Below, piece by piece: positions 19,994-31,440 of a DNA stretch of 64,000 bases. Each line of letters begins with the position of its first letter. The first letter of the stretch is position 1. The DNA is taken from positions 1,674,001 to 1,738,000 of the forward strand of contig JARUPY010000079.1 of NCBI GenBank assembly GCA_029817715.1, written 5' to 3'. The notes under the pieces were generated by a model. That model was not told where the DNA came from and ran no database searches. It worked only from the letters and a program-made list of their open reading frames with translations. This stretch comes from Melastoma dodecandrum. Taxonomy: Eukaryota > Streptophyta > Magnoliopsida > Myrtales > Melastomataceae. The translations under genes were made by a program, and so were the position numbers.

Positions 19994-22236
19994 TTATGCC
20001 GTCTGCAGAATGTTCTTGCTCAGCTTCTTCAAGGTCACCTTCTTGCTACTATTTCCTTAACTTTAGAAATTTCAATATGCTTTCTCTTAACAGGACAAGG
20101 CTCATCAACCTCATCATCATTACTATCACCGAAGGATGTCGTCTTTCCTTGGAAATAGCAGCCGGATACTTTTTTGGGCTATCCTTTATGCCGAGTCCCC
20201 GCCTTCCTGATGTGGCTTTATCCCGTGGAAGCAAAAAAGGGGAAAAATTTGCTGTTAAATGGAAACAGAAGAATGGTAACATACAATTGGAAGTATAATA
20301 TGCAAAACAATAACTAATCTTTATTCTCAGTACCTGAATACAGATTTTCTTGATCTTCTTCCAAAAATGTGACTCTTTCGGCAGATTTCACGGCATCCTT
20401 TTCAGGGATTAATTTTCTCGAGCAGATCTGGCACCAAGAAAGCCTCCAGAAACAAACCCGTACTTTGAACCCCACCAGTCAAGAGAATCCTCGACTTTGT
20501 TCACTGGAAAAAAAAATGATGTATTAAACTAAGAAAAATCTGAACCTCACTATAAGAAAGTGGCAAAAGAACAAAATCATTATGCAGAACTGTCTTAACT
20601 TTTACACCAAAACAAAGTCATGGAAAGTTGTTCCTTTATTTTATTTAGTTTTTTGATAACCAAAAGTTGTTCTTTAAACTCCAATATTTCAAATGGTTTG
20701 GGATTTTAACAAGAAAAGTTACCATAGTCGAATTAAAAGCAAGGGATATTGTTATCCTCTTAAATGGATTTGAGACAGGCAAGGCATTCACACAAGTCAT
20801 GCAGCCACAGTGACATTCACAGAGGACTCTCCCTCTCCGGTTAGTAGGATATCTTAAAGGACCCAGCACAGTAGCGACTATCGACCTGAGGCTAGAACAT
20901 AGAGCTTATCACCATCTAAATGAGGTTTTCCTTCTATCCAGTAGCTACCCTCAGAAGTTAAAATTGGTTCTTAAAATTCTTCAATTTCATATGATTCATC
21001 AAAATTAAGACCCTGTCCAGAGTTCAACTGAAAGAGATGCACTGTAATTGAGAAACAAGCAGTGATTAAAGACTTGATTCTTGGTATGTAAACACCATTT
21101 CGAGTACAGAGGGCAACAGGAGCAAACACAATGAAACGAAACTACTTGCACTGCTAGCTCTTCAAGGCTAAAGACTATCTTGGTAGTTCCAATGTCGCGA
21201 TAGTAATAAATAGATAATCTAAGTAGTACTGTCAATCATCATAAAGCCTTACTCAAAAAATGCTTCCTAGACGGATTATTCATGCTTCAGCAGTGTTATT
21301 AAAGGCGCATAGAGCTCTTGCCTATTGATCAAGGCCACACCAGGCCAGGGTCAGGCCAAGCACAGACAATTAGGCATGCGCGGGGCTTAGGCACCTTTAC
21401 CTTAAAAAAAATCAGAAGAGTCCTAACTAACCTACAAAAATCCCTTCAAGATCCTGTGCTGAATAAGCAGGAAAAGTTTTTCCTTTTCTCTTTTTGCATA
21501 CCTTCACCAATCAACAAAATGACTGGCAAAAAGTAAGTATCCCACCACGAGTCAGCAACCAGAAAAAGCACTCGACCGAGAGCAACACAGCTCCCTCTAC
21601 CCAAGTAGACTTCACCGCAGGTTTGTCATTATCGCCAGACCAAATATCCTCAACTTCAGATTTAGACCACCATCAAGACAAGGTCTTCAAACGATAACAC
21701 TGTGTACCTCCATCTGCATTCTTAGTTGACTGCTTGCAGATCACCACCACCCAATACATCAGATTCTCGTTCGCTGAACAACAACCCGGATAACACCCAA
21801 AAGTCCGCATAAAATACTAAAACTCACCACTCTCAACCTTTTGAGGATGTTGTTAAACTGGGCATTATTGAAAGCCAAAGCATTGGGCTTTTTCAGTCCA
21901 ACACCTGCATCCATTTCCAAATAATCATCACCACACCAGAAACAATAATCAATATCACCATCATGCAAACGAGCCGAATGAACGAAAAATCGAATCACAA
22001 ACAAGCGGTGTCCTGCTTGTTCCTGACTCCAACGAACCCTTTAATCCCTTGCTTGTCCTTCCCAAGCCCTTCCCCTTCTTCCCACCCCCTTAAAGACCCA
22101 ATCCGTAAGAAAAATATACGACTCCTAACTTTGAAGCCGGGGGGAGCGAAGGATTCACCATCTGTTTCATGAGGCGGAAAGCGGCAGACCGACGGGCGAT
22201 TCCCACGTAGCACACCGGAGCTTCCGGAGCCGCCAT
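19994..22236 (-). pseudogene. PINX1-like G-patch protein gene, frame-broken
   Basis: Start ATG at 22236 gives [20 protein letters not shown]. Exons seen: 22159-22236, 22003-22088 (G-patch core [17 protein letters not shown]), 21828-21904 (VGLKKPNALAFNNAQFNNILKRLRV), 20334-20503 (WWGSKYGFVSGGFLGA, then EEDQENLY) and about 19994-20240 (DKATSGRRGLGIKDSPKK, GDSNDDEVDEPCPVKRK, then KVTLKKLSKNILQTA). These match plant PINX1/G-patch proteins, nuclear or nucleolar factors linked to ribosome biogenesis. Four one-base length differences break the frame (G run at 22085-22089, T runs on the plus strand at 20413-20416, 20170-20175 and 20052-20054). The middle exons around 21000-21750 are not clearly recognisable, and the last exon lacks a clean AG acceptor. 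Decay or homopolymer sequencing error are both possible. Confidence 0.8.
21289..21410. mobile_element. Truncated hAT MITE copy inside an intron of the G-patch gene
   Basis: CAGTGTTATTAAAGGCGC, identical to the left end of the MITE at 19293, opens this fragment. The right end (GGCACCTTTACCTTAAAA) is only loosely related to the expected terminus, so the copy is truncated or diverged. Confidence 0.6.
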
Positions 22237-23902
22237 CCCTGGCATTGTCGTAGCTACGATCCCTCCGGCGGAGGCGGCGTGACAGGGACGACGAGGAGGT
22301 CTTCTTCCTTTACCTCTTCAAACCATTCTCTTTGGAAGGGGGCAAAAACGGTGCGTTCTCGAAGGAGAAGGCTACCAACAACGGACGGCTTCCGACTATG
22401 TCGGCCCATGGACCCAGAAAAAGACGGGCCTGAAGGTGTCTTGGTCCATTGGGCCTATACAAGCCTAATAGCCCTCGGAACTGGAGCTTCGTGTCGAGCT
22501 GAGGGAGTTTCGGGACGGAGAGGAAGGAAATATAATATAAAAACCTAAACCTGAAAAATTCATGGAGATTTGCTGAAGAACATGTGAAGGATTCTGAACC
22601 CGGGGAGCTACATGGAGATGTTTGAGAAATTTCAAACATGACCTCGTGTGAAAAGGGTGACACATAAAGGCTACAAGGAGGATGAGACTGCATCAACCAT
22701 CTCTGTCTGCCTCTCGGTTGAGGATTTCTTAAGTTTGTGTTGGGTTTTTCCTCGGCTTTGCAAATGTGACCTTTTTTTTTTTGTTATTTGTTGTTTATTA
22801 CAGTAGAAAGCTTCCGACATGTACTTTATGACGTAGAGGCGTGAAGGATGGCGTTGAAGAGTTGGGATAGATTGAAAAAGAATATGACACCTTTTGAGAC
22901 ATATTTGTTAGTGAGGACGAGTGTGCTTAAGCAGCCGGTAGCTTTCGAACATACCAAGGATTCCATGTTTTTGTCCATGTTCATTGATTGATTCCAGGGA
23001 GCGTGCCTGTGCGGCTGGGTACTCCTACCTGCAGAAACCAAGGAGGAAATTAAAGTCTTTCATCATTTTACCTCCACCTTTCCGCAACCTTTAGATAACC
23101 AGGCCAAACAGTCTTGCCCTCCGATCAGATTCGCGTTTCGGAAAACCCTAAAACAACGAACGGCAGGCTAACCATACGACAGGAACATTTGCTATGCAAC
23201 TGTGCCCGGGAGTTTAGCCTCTCTATAAATTTGCTGCCATTCAGCTTTATTTGCTTAGCGATGCCCATTTTACCAGCACCTCCTTTTTATACTCATCCAA
23301 TCAAGGAATTATCGACCTCACATCAATTACTTTGCTATATGATTGTGGAAAATGTACCGCAATCGACAATAGTTAATAATTGGGTCTCCCTAAAAAAGAG
23401 AGAGCAACACAAATCACATGTGGTTCAATCAACGCTTAGACCAAAGTATAAATATCCCACAAGAAAAGGAAAGTGAAGGATCAAAGTGTAGGGGTTTAGG
23501 AATTAGCAAGAATGGACCAGAATTAGCCACCACCACTTGCTAAACTAAGCTAACCTAATCCCTAATCCCAAATGACTTTTTTCTTCATATAAGGGTTTGT
23601 GGGGGGCCACATGCATCCATATGACTAGGTCATTTTAACCGATTGATGCTACATTTTCTAAGTCCTTTATTTCGAATGTTGGAGGTGTGACTCCAAAGTG
23701 TCTCCCCGACTAATTTAAGTAAATTTAATTTACACCCCCACGACTTATTATTGCTTACCACTTAACCCTAATCATTCGGATTCCCCTTACCATATCTCAT
23801 TTATTTATGTTATGATGTTAACTAAAGTTATTTGCAATAATCCTAAGATGAAAACCGGAAAATACGTGGAAATTGGATAAAATCGTCTTCGTATCATTAA
23901 AC
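22237..23902. other. Intergenic, promoter side of the G-patch gene
   Basis: Short open frames on both strands between 22280 and 23480 have no recognisable family. The 3' part (23560-23900) is AT-rich. Nothing else was identified. Confidence 0.4.
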
Positions 23903-25651
23903 TGTGAGTACATGCATTTATGTGCCAAGACACTTTATTGTATTTGTGGATAAATAATTAATAAAGGCAAGTATTTGTCATTTATTATTTTAATTTTCTG
24001 CATGTAAAATTAATAATGATAAAGTCTCACAGATTAATGAATATATTAATATGAAATAATTCGTGATCGAATAGATGTTTAGAGGGGATATTGACATCTA
24101 GATCATCACTGAGTGTAACTGATGTCAAGATATATCGACTAATAGTATATCCAAGTTATACTTAGGAGTACCATAAGATTATGATTACTGGGCACGACCC
24201 GTTTAAGAGAATACCACATATTAAACATCATTGGTCAATCCTCTTTATGAACAAGTGTAACTAATCTTTTGATTTGAGACTTTCATTTATTATATGCATG
24301 GAGTTTACACGCTTTGACGTCGTTAAAAGCAATCTTTAACCGGATTGTGAGTAATACGATTTTTAGGTGTGTGACAAAGCATAGAGAGAATAATGCTAAG
24401 TTAATATATGATCCATCGCTCTTTTGGATTAGAGAGTTGACATCTAGGCCACTTGATAGAGATATTAGTGACTCTAAAATTCATGGCCATGGGAGGAATG
24501 TTTTTTTTTTTTACTTTCAAGTGAGTCTATTATATCTTAATAATCAAGTAAAACAATTAATTTGGTGATGATGTATTTTACGCCGAATTAATTGAGATGT
24601 CGATTAGATGAAAAGATTGAATTACACAGTAATCGGTTCATACTGGTTTATGATTTATGATCATCATCCTAATCTGCAAAACTTGGTTAGTGGTTTAGTT
24701 ACATGTGGGTGACTAAAATCTGTTGTTAGACAGTTACCTTAGTTTGTGTATGAATTTATACTGTCTTCGTGTATAGGACCTAGATGGTCGCACGCATAGC
24801 ATGTTGACACGAACATTATAGTGATTATTTTAGTTGATTATTTTAGTGGCTACTAAAATTAATCATTTAATATGTTAAAAATAGAATTAATTAGATTATT
24901 AATTTATTCTGAAATATCCAAAGAAAATAAATATAGAAAAATATCGAATATGGATTTATTCGAGTCAATTTATATTAAATTATGGATATACTATGATAAT
25001 AAAACATTATTTAAATAACATTTGTACGGCTACAGAGTAAAGTATCCAATATATTATTGTTATTATTGTTTTTAGAATATCATATTTAATGAAATTAGAT
25101 TAATCCCTGTTGGTTAAATATAAGTATTTATTAATTGTTTCCATATTAATTACAAAATTAAATAAATAAAAATAAATTCAAATCCTTGATTGTGGCTATT
25201 ACCGTTCATTTTGGAAAGGACTTTATTATCGAAATAAAAGGAAACATGATACAAAATCAATCGGTATTATTTTTGGTCTCGGATTAAAAAAATAGATTGG
25301 GTGAGGACAGATGGGTGTAGTAGTACAGTCCCAAAAACAAAAGGAAAAAAGTGTGAAGAGAGGTTTTGAGTTTTTCTTCTGGAAAAAATATTCTTCGTCG
25401 ATCTAAGAGGTTATCACATATAGGATCGTCGATAGGTTCATGTTCGTGTGCGCGTGGATACTTCTTGAGGAGTCACACGTAGGGCTCTCGGTCATTTGAT
25501 TTTACTTTGTTTGATCAGAAATTTCGAGGTACGATTTCTTGGTAAGATTTTTCTTATTGTTTATCATAAATATTATATACATACCAAGAGTTTTATGATT
25601 TGGGATTAAAATTCTAATTTTTACTGCTTCCATTGTGCCCGAATTCTAACA
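23903..25651 (+). repeat. 5' LTR of the outer copia element
   Basis: Begins TGTGAGTACATGCATTTATG and ends CCCGAATTCTAACA, aligned along its length with 33879-35467. It has an extra T-rich insertion near 24500 relative to the 3' LTR. Confidence 0.9.
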
Positions 25652-25653
25652 AT

Positions 25654-25666
25654 TGGTATCAGAGCC
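25654..25666 (+). other. tRNA-Met primer-binding site of the outer copia
   Basis: TGGTATCAGAGCC, two bases after the LTR end, is the standard complement of the initiator tRNA-Met 3' end. Confidence 0.93.
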
Positions 25667-25716
25667 TACTCTTGGTCGGAACATATTATTTCCGATGATA
25701 CAGTAAAAATCAAAAT

Positions 25717-25744
25717 TGATTATATATATATATATATATATATA
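25717..25744 (+). repeat. (TA)n microsatellite in the copia leader
   Basis: About thirteen TA dinucleotides directly downstream of the primer site. Confidence 0.85.
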
Positions 25745-25794
25745 TGCGATTTTATTTTATTTCAAGATAGAGGCTTTATATTGTTGATATGCTT

Positions 25795-28640
25795 GTTGGG
25801 GATTATATGTGTATGATTGGGTAGGATAGGAGAATGTGCGAGTAGAACGAATGTTCTGTACTGCTGACGACCTTCTATAGGATAGTTGAAACCTTCTGTT
25901 GAGCTGCTGCACCTACAAGGGCTGAGTGTTTGAGTGTTTGGGCTACGAAATGCTTTTTCTCTCTTATAATTTCATTCATCTGAAATGCTTACACTTTCCC
26001 CTATTTAGAGAGTGAAGTAGAATGATATATAGTTGCTAGACTTAACTACAGAAGCGGCCAACTACCTTATAGAAACTTAAAATTGCATTTAATGCTTCTG
26101 TGTTTCCAAGGATCTTCAATGCTTCATGTTCCAAGATCCTCAATGCTCCATATTCCAAGATCTTTCAATGCTCCATGTTCCAAGATCCTTCAATGCTCCA
26201 CTATCTTCGGATCACAAATTACCCTTCTTCAACACCTTCTCTTAATTTGTTATCTTTAAGAAGTCTTTGAATGTCCCAAACTTCTCAGAAGACACCGCCT
26301 TTGTAAGAAAAGCGGCGGGTTGACCATGGGTGCTAATGAACTCAAGAAGAATTTCTTTCTGTGAAACCATCTCTCTGATGAAATGATGACGAAACTCTAT
26401 GTGTTTTGACCTTACATGGAAAACTGGATTCTTTGTCATAACAATTGCATATTGGTTGTCACAGAAGATTGTTGTAGGCATGTCCACCTTCTGTTGTAGC
26501 TCGAGGAGTAAACTTCTGAGCAAGACAGCTTCTTTTGTTGCCCCACTAGCTGCGATGTACTCAGCTTCTGCAGTTGAGAGAGCAATGGTGCTTTGCTTCG
26601 TTGAACTCCATGAAATGAGTTTTTTTTTTCCGATGTAGAACAAGTATCTTGATGTGCTTTCGCGATCATCTAGACTTCTTGCCCAATCACTATCTACATA
26701 ACCCACTACAACTGCTCTTTTGTATACTTCAGTCCAACCTTCTGTGTGCCTTTGAGGCAGCGTAGTACCCTTTTGGCTGCTATGAAATGAGTTCTACTAG
26801 AGTTGCTCATGAATCTAGACAGCAAACTCGCAGAATGAATAATATCAGTCCGGGTGTGAGTGAGATAGATAAGAGAACCCACCAGGCTTCTATAGATCTT
26901 CAAGTCAAAGCCTTCTGTAGAGTCTTCCTTCTGAAACTTCTGATTGAGTGATATTGGAGTAGAAATTGGCTTCACCTTCTCCATACGAAACTTATTCAAC
27001 AGATCTGCTATGTACATCTCCTGAGAAATGAAAATTTCTCCTTTCTTCTGCTTCACTTGAAAAAGAAGAAGATCTGTCGTCTCGAACTCTTCCATCATGG
27101 CTTCCTTGAACTTCTACAGCAAGCTTCTACTGGTTCTAGTGTAGATCAAATAATCCACATAGAGACATGCTATTAGAAAATCAACACCAACCTTTTGTAT
27201 GTTTAGCGAAGGTTCTATTGAGCTTTTGGAGAATCCTTTCTTCTGTAGGTATTAATTAATTCCACAAGTCCATGCACTTGGTGCTTGCTTCAAACCATAT
27301 AAAGCCTTGTGTAGTCTGTAGACTTTATCTTCTCTGCCTTTCATCACAAATCCTTCAGGTTGCTCTACGTAGATTTCTTTTTCTAATACCCATTCAAAAA
27401 TGCCGACTTGACATCAAGTTGGAATACTTCAAGCTCTTTCTGTGCTGCAATGGCTAGAATCACACAAATTGTCTCCATCCTTGCTACATGAGCAAAAGTT
27501 TCTGTAAAATCAACACTGGGCTTCTGTGAATAGCCCTTTGCTATGATGTGAGCTTTATAATTTTTCAAGCTTTCATGTTCATTATTCTTAGTCTTGTAGA
27601 CTCACTTCAAGCCGATAGCTTCTTTTCCTTCTGGAAGATCGACCAATGACCATATGCCATTCTTCTCTATAGAAGTCATTTCCTCCTTCATGACATTTCT
27701 TCATTTTTCTTCTTTGGCTGCATCTTCAAAGTTCCGTGGCTCAATGCAGTAAGAGCAAAGTTAGCTTGCTCATAAATTTCAGTGAATGATCGATACCTCC
27801 TCGGTGATTATCTCCAATAAGACCCTTTGCCTTTGGAATGGTTCCAGATGAATTAGCTTATGTTGTTCCGATGTGATTCTGTACTGTAATTTCTATTGTT
27901 GCTTATGTTGTTCTGATAGGGTTCTGTACAAATGCTTCTGTTACTGCTTCTGTAGACTGGAACATCTTAGTCATAGAAGACTCTTCTTACCACTTCCAAC
28001 ATGCAATTTCATCAAAGATAACATCTTTTGACAGAACTAACTTGTCAGTGTTTGGATTATATAGACGATATCCCTTCGATTCATCACTATAGCCGATAAA
28101 AATCAGCTTCTCACTTTTCTCATCAAACTTTTCTCTTCCTTGAGAAGGTGTGAGTGAGAAGGTGTGAGTGCATATCCGACACACCCAAATACTTTCAAAT
28201 GATTCACCACGGGCTTCCTTCTATGTCATGCTTCATATTGTGTTATGTCCCAAACCGCTTTTGTAGGGGATCTGTTCATAAGGTAGACAGATGTGTTAAT
28301 AGCTTCTGTCCAGAACTTGTTGGGTAGACCTTTGCCTTTCAGCATACTTCTGGCCATCTCCACTAAGGTTCTATTCTTTCTTTCTACATCTCCATTATGC
28401 TGTGAAGAATACTGTACGGTCATCTGCCTCTATATCCCTTTCTGTTGGCAATAGTCCAAGAATGGTTTTGATAGAAACTCTCCTCTGCGATCTGTCCTCA
28501 AGGTCTTAATTTTGTATTCACTTTTATTCTCTGCAAGTACTTTTAACTTCATTAAGGTGATGTAAGCATCTGACTTTCTCTCAAGAAAATAAATCCAAAT
28601 CATTTTAGTTGAATCATTCAATAATAAAATTGTTCAAGGA
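25795..28640 (-). mobile_element. Truncated copia element nested antisense in the outer copia
   Basis: Read on the minus strand, integrase pieces (28430-28621, 28226-28423, 27987-28184) are followed by RT (27383-27568, 26706-27098) and RNase H (26242-26706). The latter includes WSSTKQSTIALSTAEAEYIA, DNQYA and RSKHIEFRHHFIRE, the copia signature. After the pol stop come AAGAGAAGG (polypurine tract) and TGTTGAAGAAGGG at about 26234, the start of a 3' LTR of about 440 bp that seems to end near 25795 with CCCCAACA. No 5' LTR, gag or integrase N-terminus is present; the copy stops abruptly near 28640. The RT catalytic box near 27150-27162 reads YVDY rather than YVDD. Confidence 0.88.
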
Positions 28641-29906
28641 AACTAATAATTATCATATAATACGACCACCAATATTAGGTTGTACGATAAGATCTAAACC
28701 TCATAGTTGAGGTTTCAATTTTAATTTTCTGAATTATGATTAAAATATTATGAGATTTTTTACAATAATATTTTATATCAAAATATGTTAAAAGGATAAA
28801 AAACAAATATGCCGAGGAGCATATTGCTCGTAAATTCAAAAATTTTGTATGAAGAATGGAAAGTGAAAATTTAAAATTTATTCCCTTAACTATTATGGCA
28901 TAATTAGAATTGGTTGTGGATTCAATCGTGCCATTTAATTTCAAATCCTGTTTTAATAATATTATAATACAAACTTATACGAAAAATATGTGTATTCAAT
29001 ATTAAATAAATATGTATAAATTAAATTCCAATTAAAGGCTTATCTCATTTCCTAAATAAGATGTGACGATCAATTGTTGTTTTTTTTTGGGAAATGTAAC
29101 AAGTGATCCGGATGGATTAGGCAATTCTAAAATCACGAGTGATAAATTCATAAATTTAAGACAAATCTAAATTAAGTTTCTGAAATTTAACTTAAGAATC
29201 TAAAATTATTACACGGTTGTGGATTCAACCGTTACTCTATGATTTGACAATAATTAGAATAATTCTGTGATTGGACCGACCAGGAAATTAATTATCTGAT
29301 TAATAATTAATTTCAAATGTGATCATAACGATAGTAACGATATTATTATAAATTAAGGGTCAACCGAGATATGAAAATATTTTATGGTGAGACAATACAA
29401 AAAATTAAAATCCCCCTAATTATTAAGTCAGTTATTATATAAAGGCCCTCCATTAATATTTATTATAATAGTCAGATTTTTCCCATGAGTCGGTACAGCT
29501 TAGCTGTGGGCTTTTGGTAGAAATATATGTAATTTATTCTAAATGATTAATGAGTAGACTTAACTCAATTTAGTTAACTTGTTTAACACAACTAAGGTTA
29601 GCCTTTTGAGGGGCAAGTGTTGAGTTTAAGAGTTATTAAACCCAACGTGAAAGTACTGAAAGTCACATAGATAATTGTGATTGAAGAGTTAAGGCCTTCT
29701 TGTTTCATGTGATGTGTAGGCACAACTCAACTGTGTGCATACTTCATGTTTCAAGATTTCGGTCCCACTAGGAATTATTAGTAACAAATTCCCGATTTCA
29801 ACAGTGGAGGCTGTTGTTTTTTAATAAAATAGTGGGAGTTTTATTAAAGTCCTTTATTAATTAATATTCCACGAATACTAAAACTCTATTTCAAATTATT
29901 TTGTAG
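28641..29906 (+). other. Leader of the outer copia, non-coding
   Basis: AT-rich sequence between the nested insertion and the gag start codon at 29907. No domain is recognised; this is the long 5' untranslated leader of the outer element. Confidence 0.6.
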
Positions 29907-31440
29907 ATGGCAAACACAAACACCCTTTAGCTGCGGAGCATTCTTGAGAAAGAGAATATCCTCATCGATTCGAACTATCTGGATTGGTATAGGAAACTGA
30001 AAATTACCTTAAGGCATAAGAGAAAGATTTATGTTCTGGAGGATGAACCACTTAAAGAATCTGCGCCTAATGCTTCTGAGGATAATCAGTCTTACTACAG
30101 TTAATACTTGGAGTATGGGTTGAATGTTCAGTACATCATGTTGTCCTCTATGTCTCCCGAGTTACAGAGGCAGCATGAGGACATCAGTGCTAGGGAGATT
30201 GATTAGCACTTACGTGAGCTCTTCCAAGAGAGTGCTAAAGTTGAGAGGTATGAGACCTCTCGGACACTGTCTCGAACAATGCTGGTGGGAGGAAACCTAG
30301 TTGGGCCACATGTACTCAAGATGATAGGGTACATTGAAATGCTCGAGAGCTTGGGTTCTAAGCTGGACCAGGACTTAGCTATTGACCTGGTTTTTTCCTC
30401 ACTACCACCATCAATTTCTCGTGTTGAACTTCAACATGAATAGTATCGAGAAGAGACTGATCTGATGGCAATGCTGAAAAATGTTGAGAAGGACATGAAG
30501 GTGAATCCTTCACGTCAAGCAATGATGGTCAGAAAGACTAACAAACATCCTGGCATCGGGAAATACAATCCCATGGCAAAAGCAGTCAAGAGCGTTGGAC
30601 CTCAAGCTCAAAAGAAGCTTAAGAAAGGGCAGCAAGTACCCCAGTCTGATGAGAAGGAGGCTATATGCTTTCATTGTGGCAAGAACGGCTATTAGAAGAA
30701 GAATTACTTCCAACTCATGAAGAAGAATGCTAGTGGAGCGGATGCTTCAGGTACTTTTATGATTGAATGCAATATTTTTGTTTCTTCATCGTGGGTATAG
30801 ACTCCAAAAGTAGTTCTCACATTTGTGCAAACATGCAGGGTCTAAGTGATTGTAGACGGGCTGTCCAAGGGCGAGATGGACCTACGAGTGGCGAATGGAG
30901 CTAGAGTTGCTGCATTAGCTGTAAGGACTTAAGTAATAAAGTTTCCCAGTGAATTTGATTTAAATTTGGAGAACTGTTATTTCGATCCTAGTTTTTCTAA
31001 GAACATCATTTCGGTGTCGAGTTTAGACGCCAATGTATTTGTATTTGAATTTAAGGACAAGTTGTGTTCCTTTTATTTGAATGGAATGTTCTATGGGAAT
31101 GGTTCATTGAATAATGGTTTGTATATTCTGAATTTGAATGAGCCGATTTACTGTGTTGAAGGGAAAAAATAGAAAACGCATGACTCAAACTTAACATATC
31201 TCTGACACTGTAAACTTGGTCATGTAAACGAGAAACGCATCGCAAGGTTACTGAGTAACGGGTATTTGGACTCCTTTGAGTTACAGCCCATAGATACATG
31301 TGAAGCGTGTTTACTAGGAAAAATGAGTAAGAAGCCTTTTACCAAGACTGGTGAAAGGGCCAAGGAACTTCTAGAACTCATACATAGTGATGTGTGGGGG
31401 CCATTGCCTGTTTAGGCCCGAGGAGCGTATAACTACTTAA
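29907..31440 (+). pseudogene. Copia gag, protease and integrase N-terminal region, with many stops
   Basis: Frame from ATG at 29907 resembles copia gag (SNYLDWYRKLKITLRHK near 29970). A zinc knuckle at about 30664-30710 has lost residues: the His is Tyr, the Trp is a stop (30693-30695) and the last Cys is Tyr. Integrase zinc-finger residues follow (HCKLGHVNEKRIARL and CEACLLGKM, 31200-31320). At least eight in-frame stops occur, most explicable as CAG/CAA to TAG/TAA or TGG to TAG/TGA. Confidence 0.8.

Noticed and set aside
25717..25744. (TA)n run as a possible replication origin or regulatory element
   Set aside because: A plain microsatellite in a transposon leader explains it.
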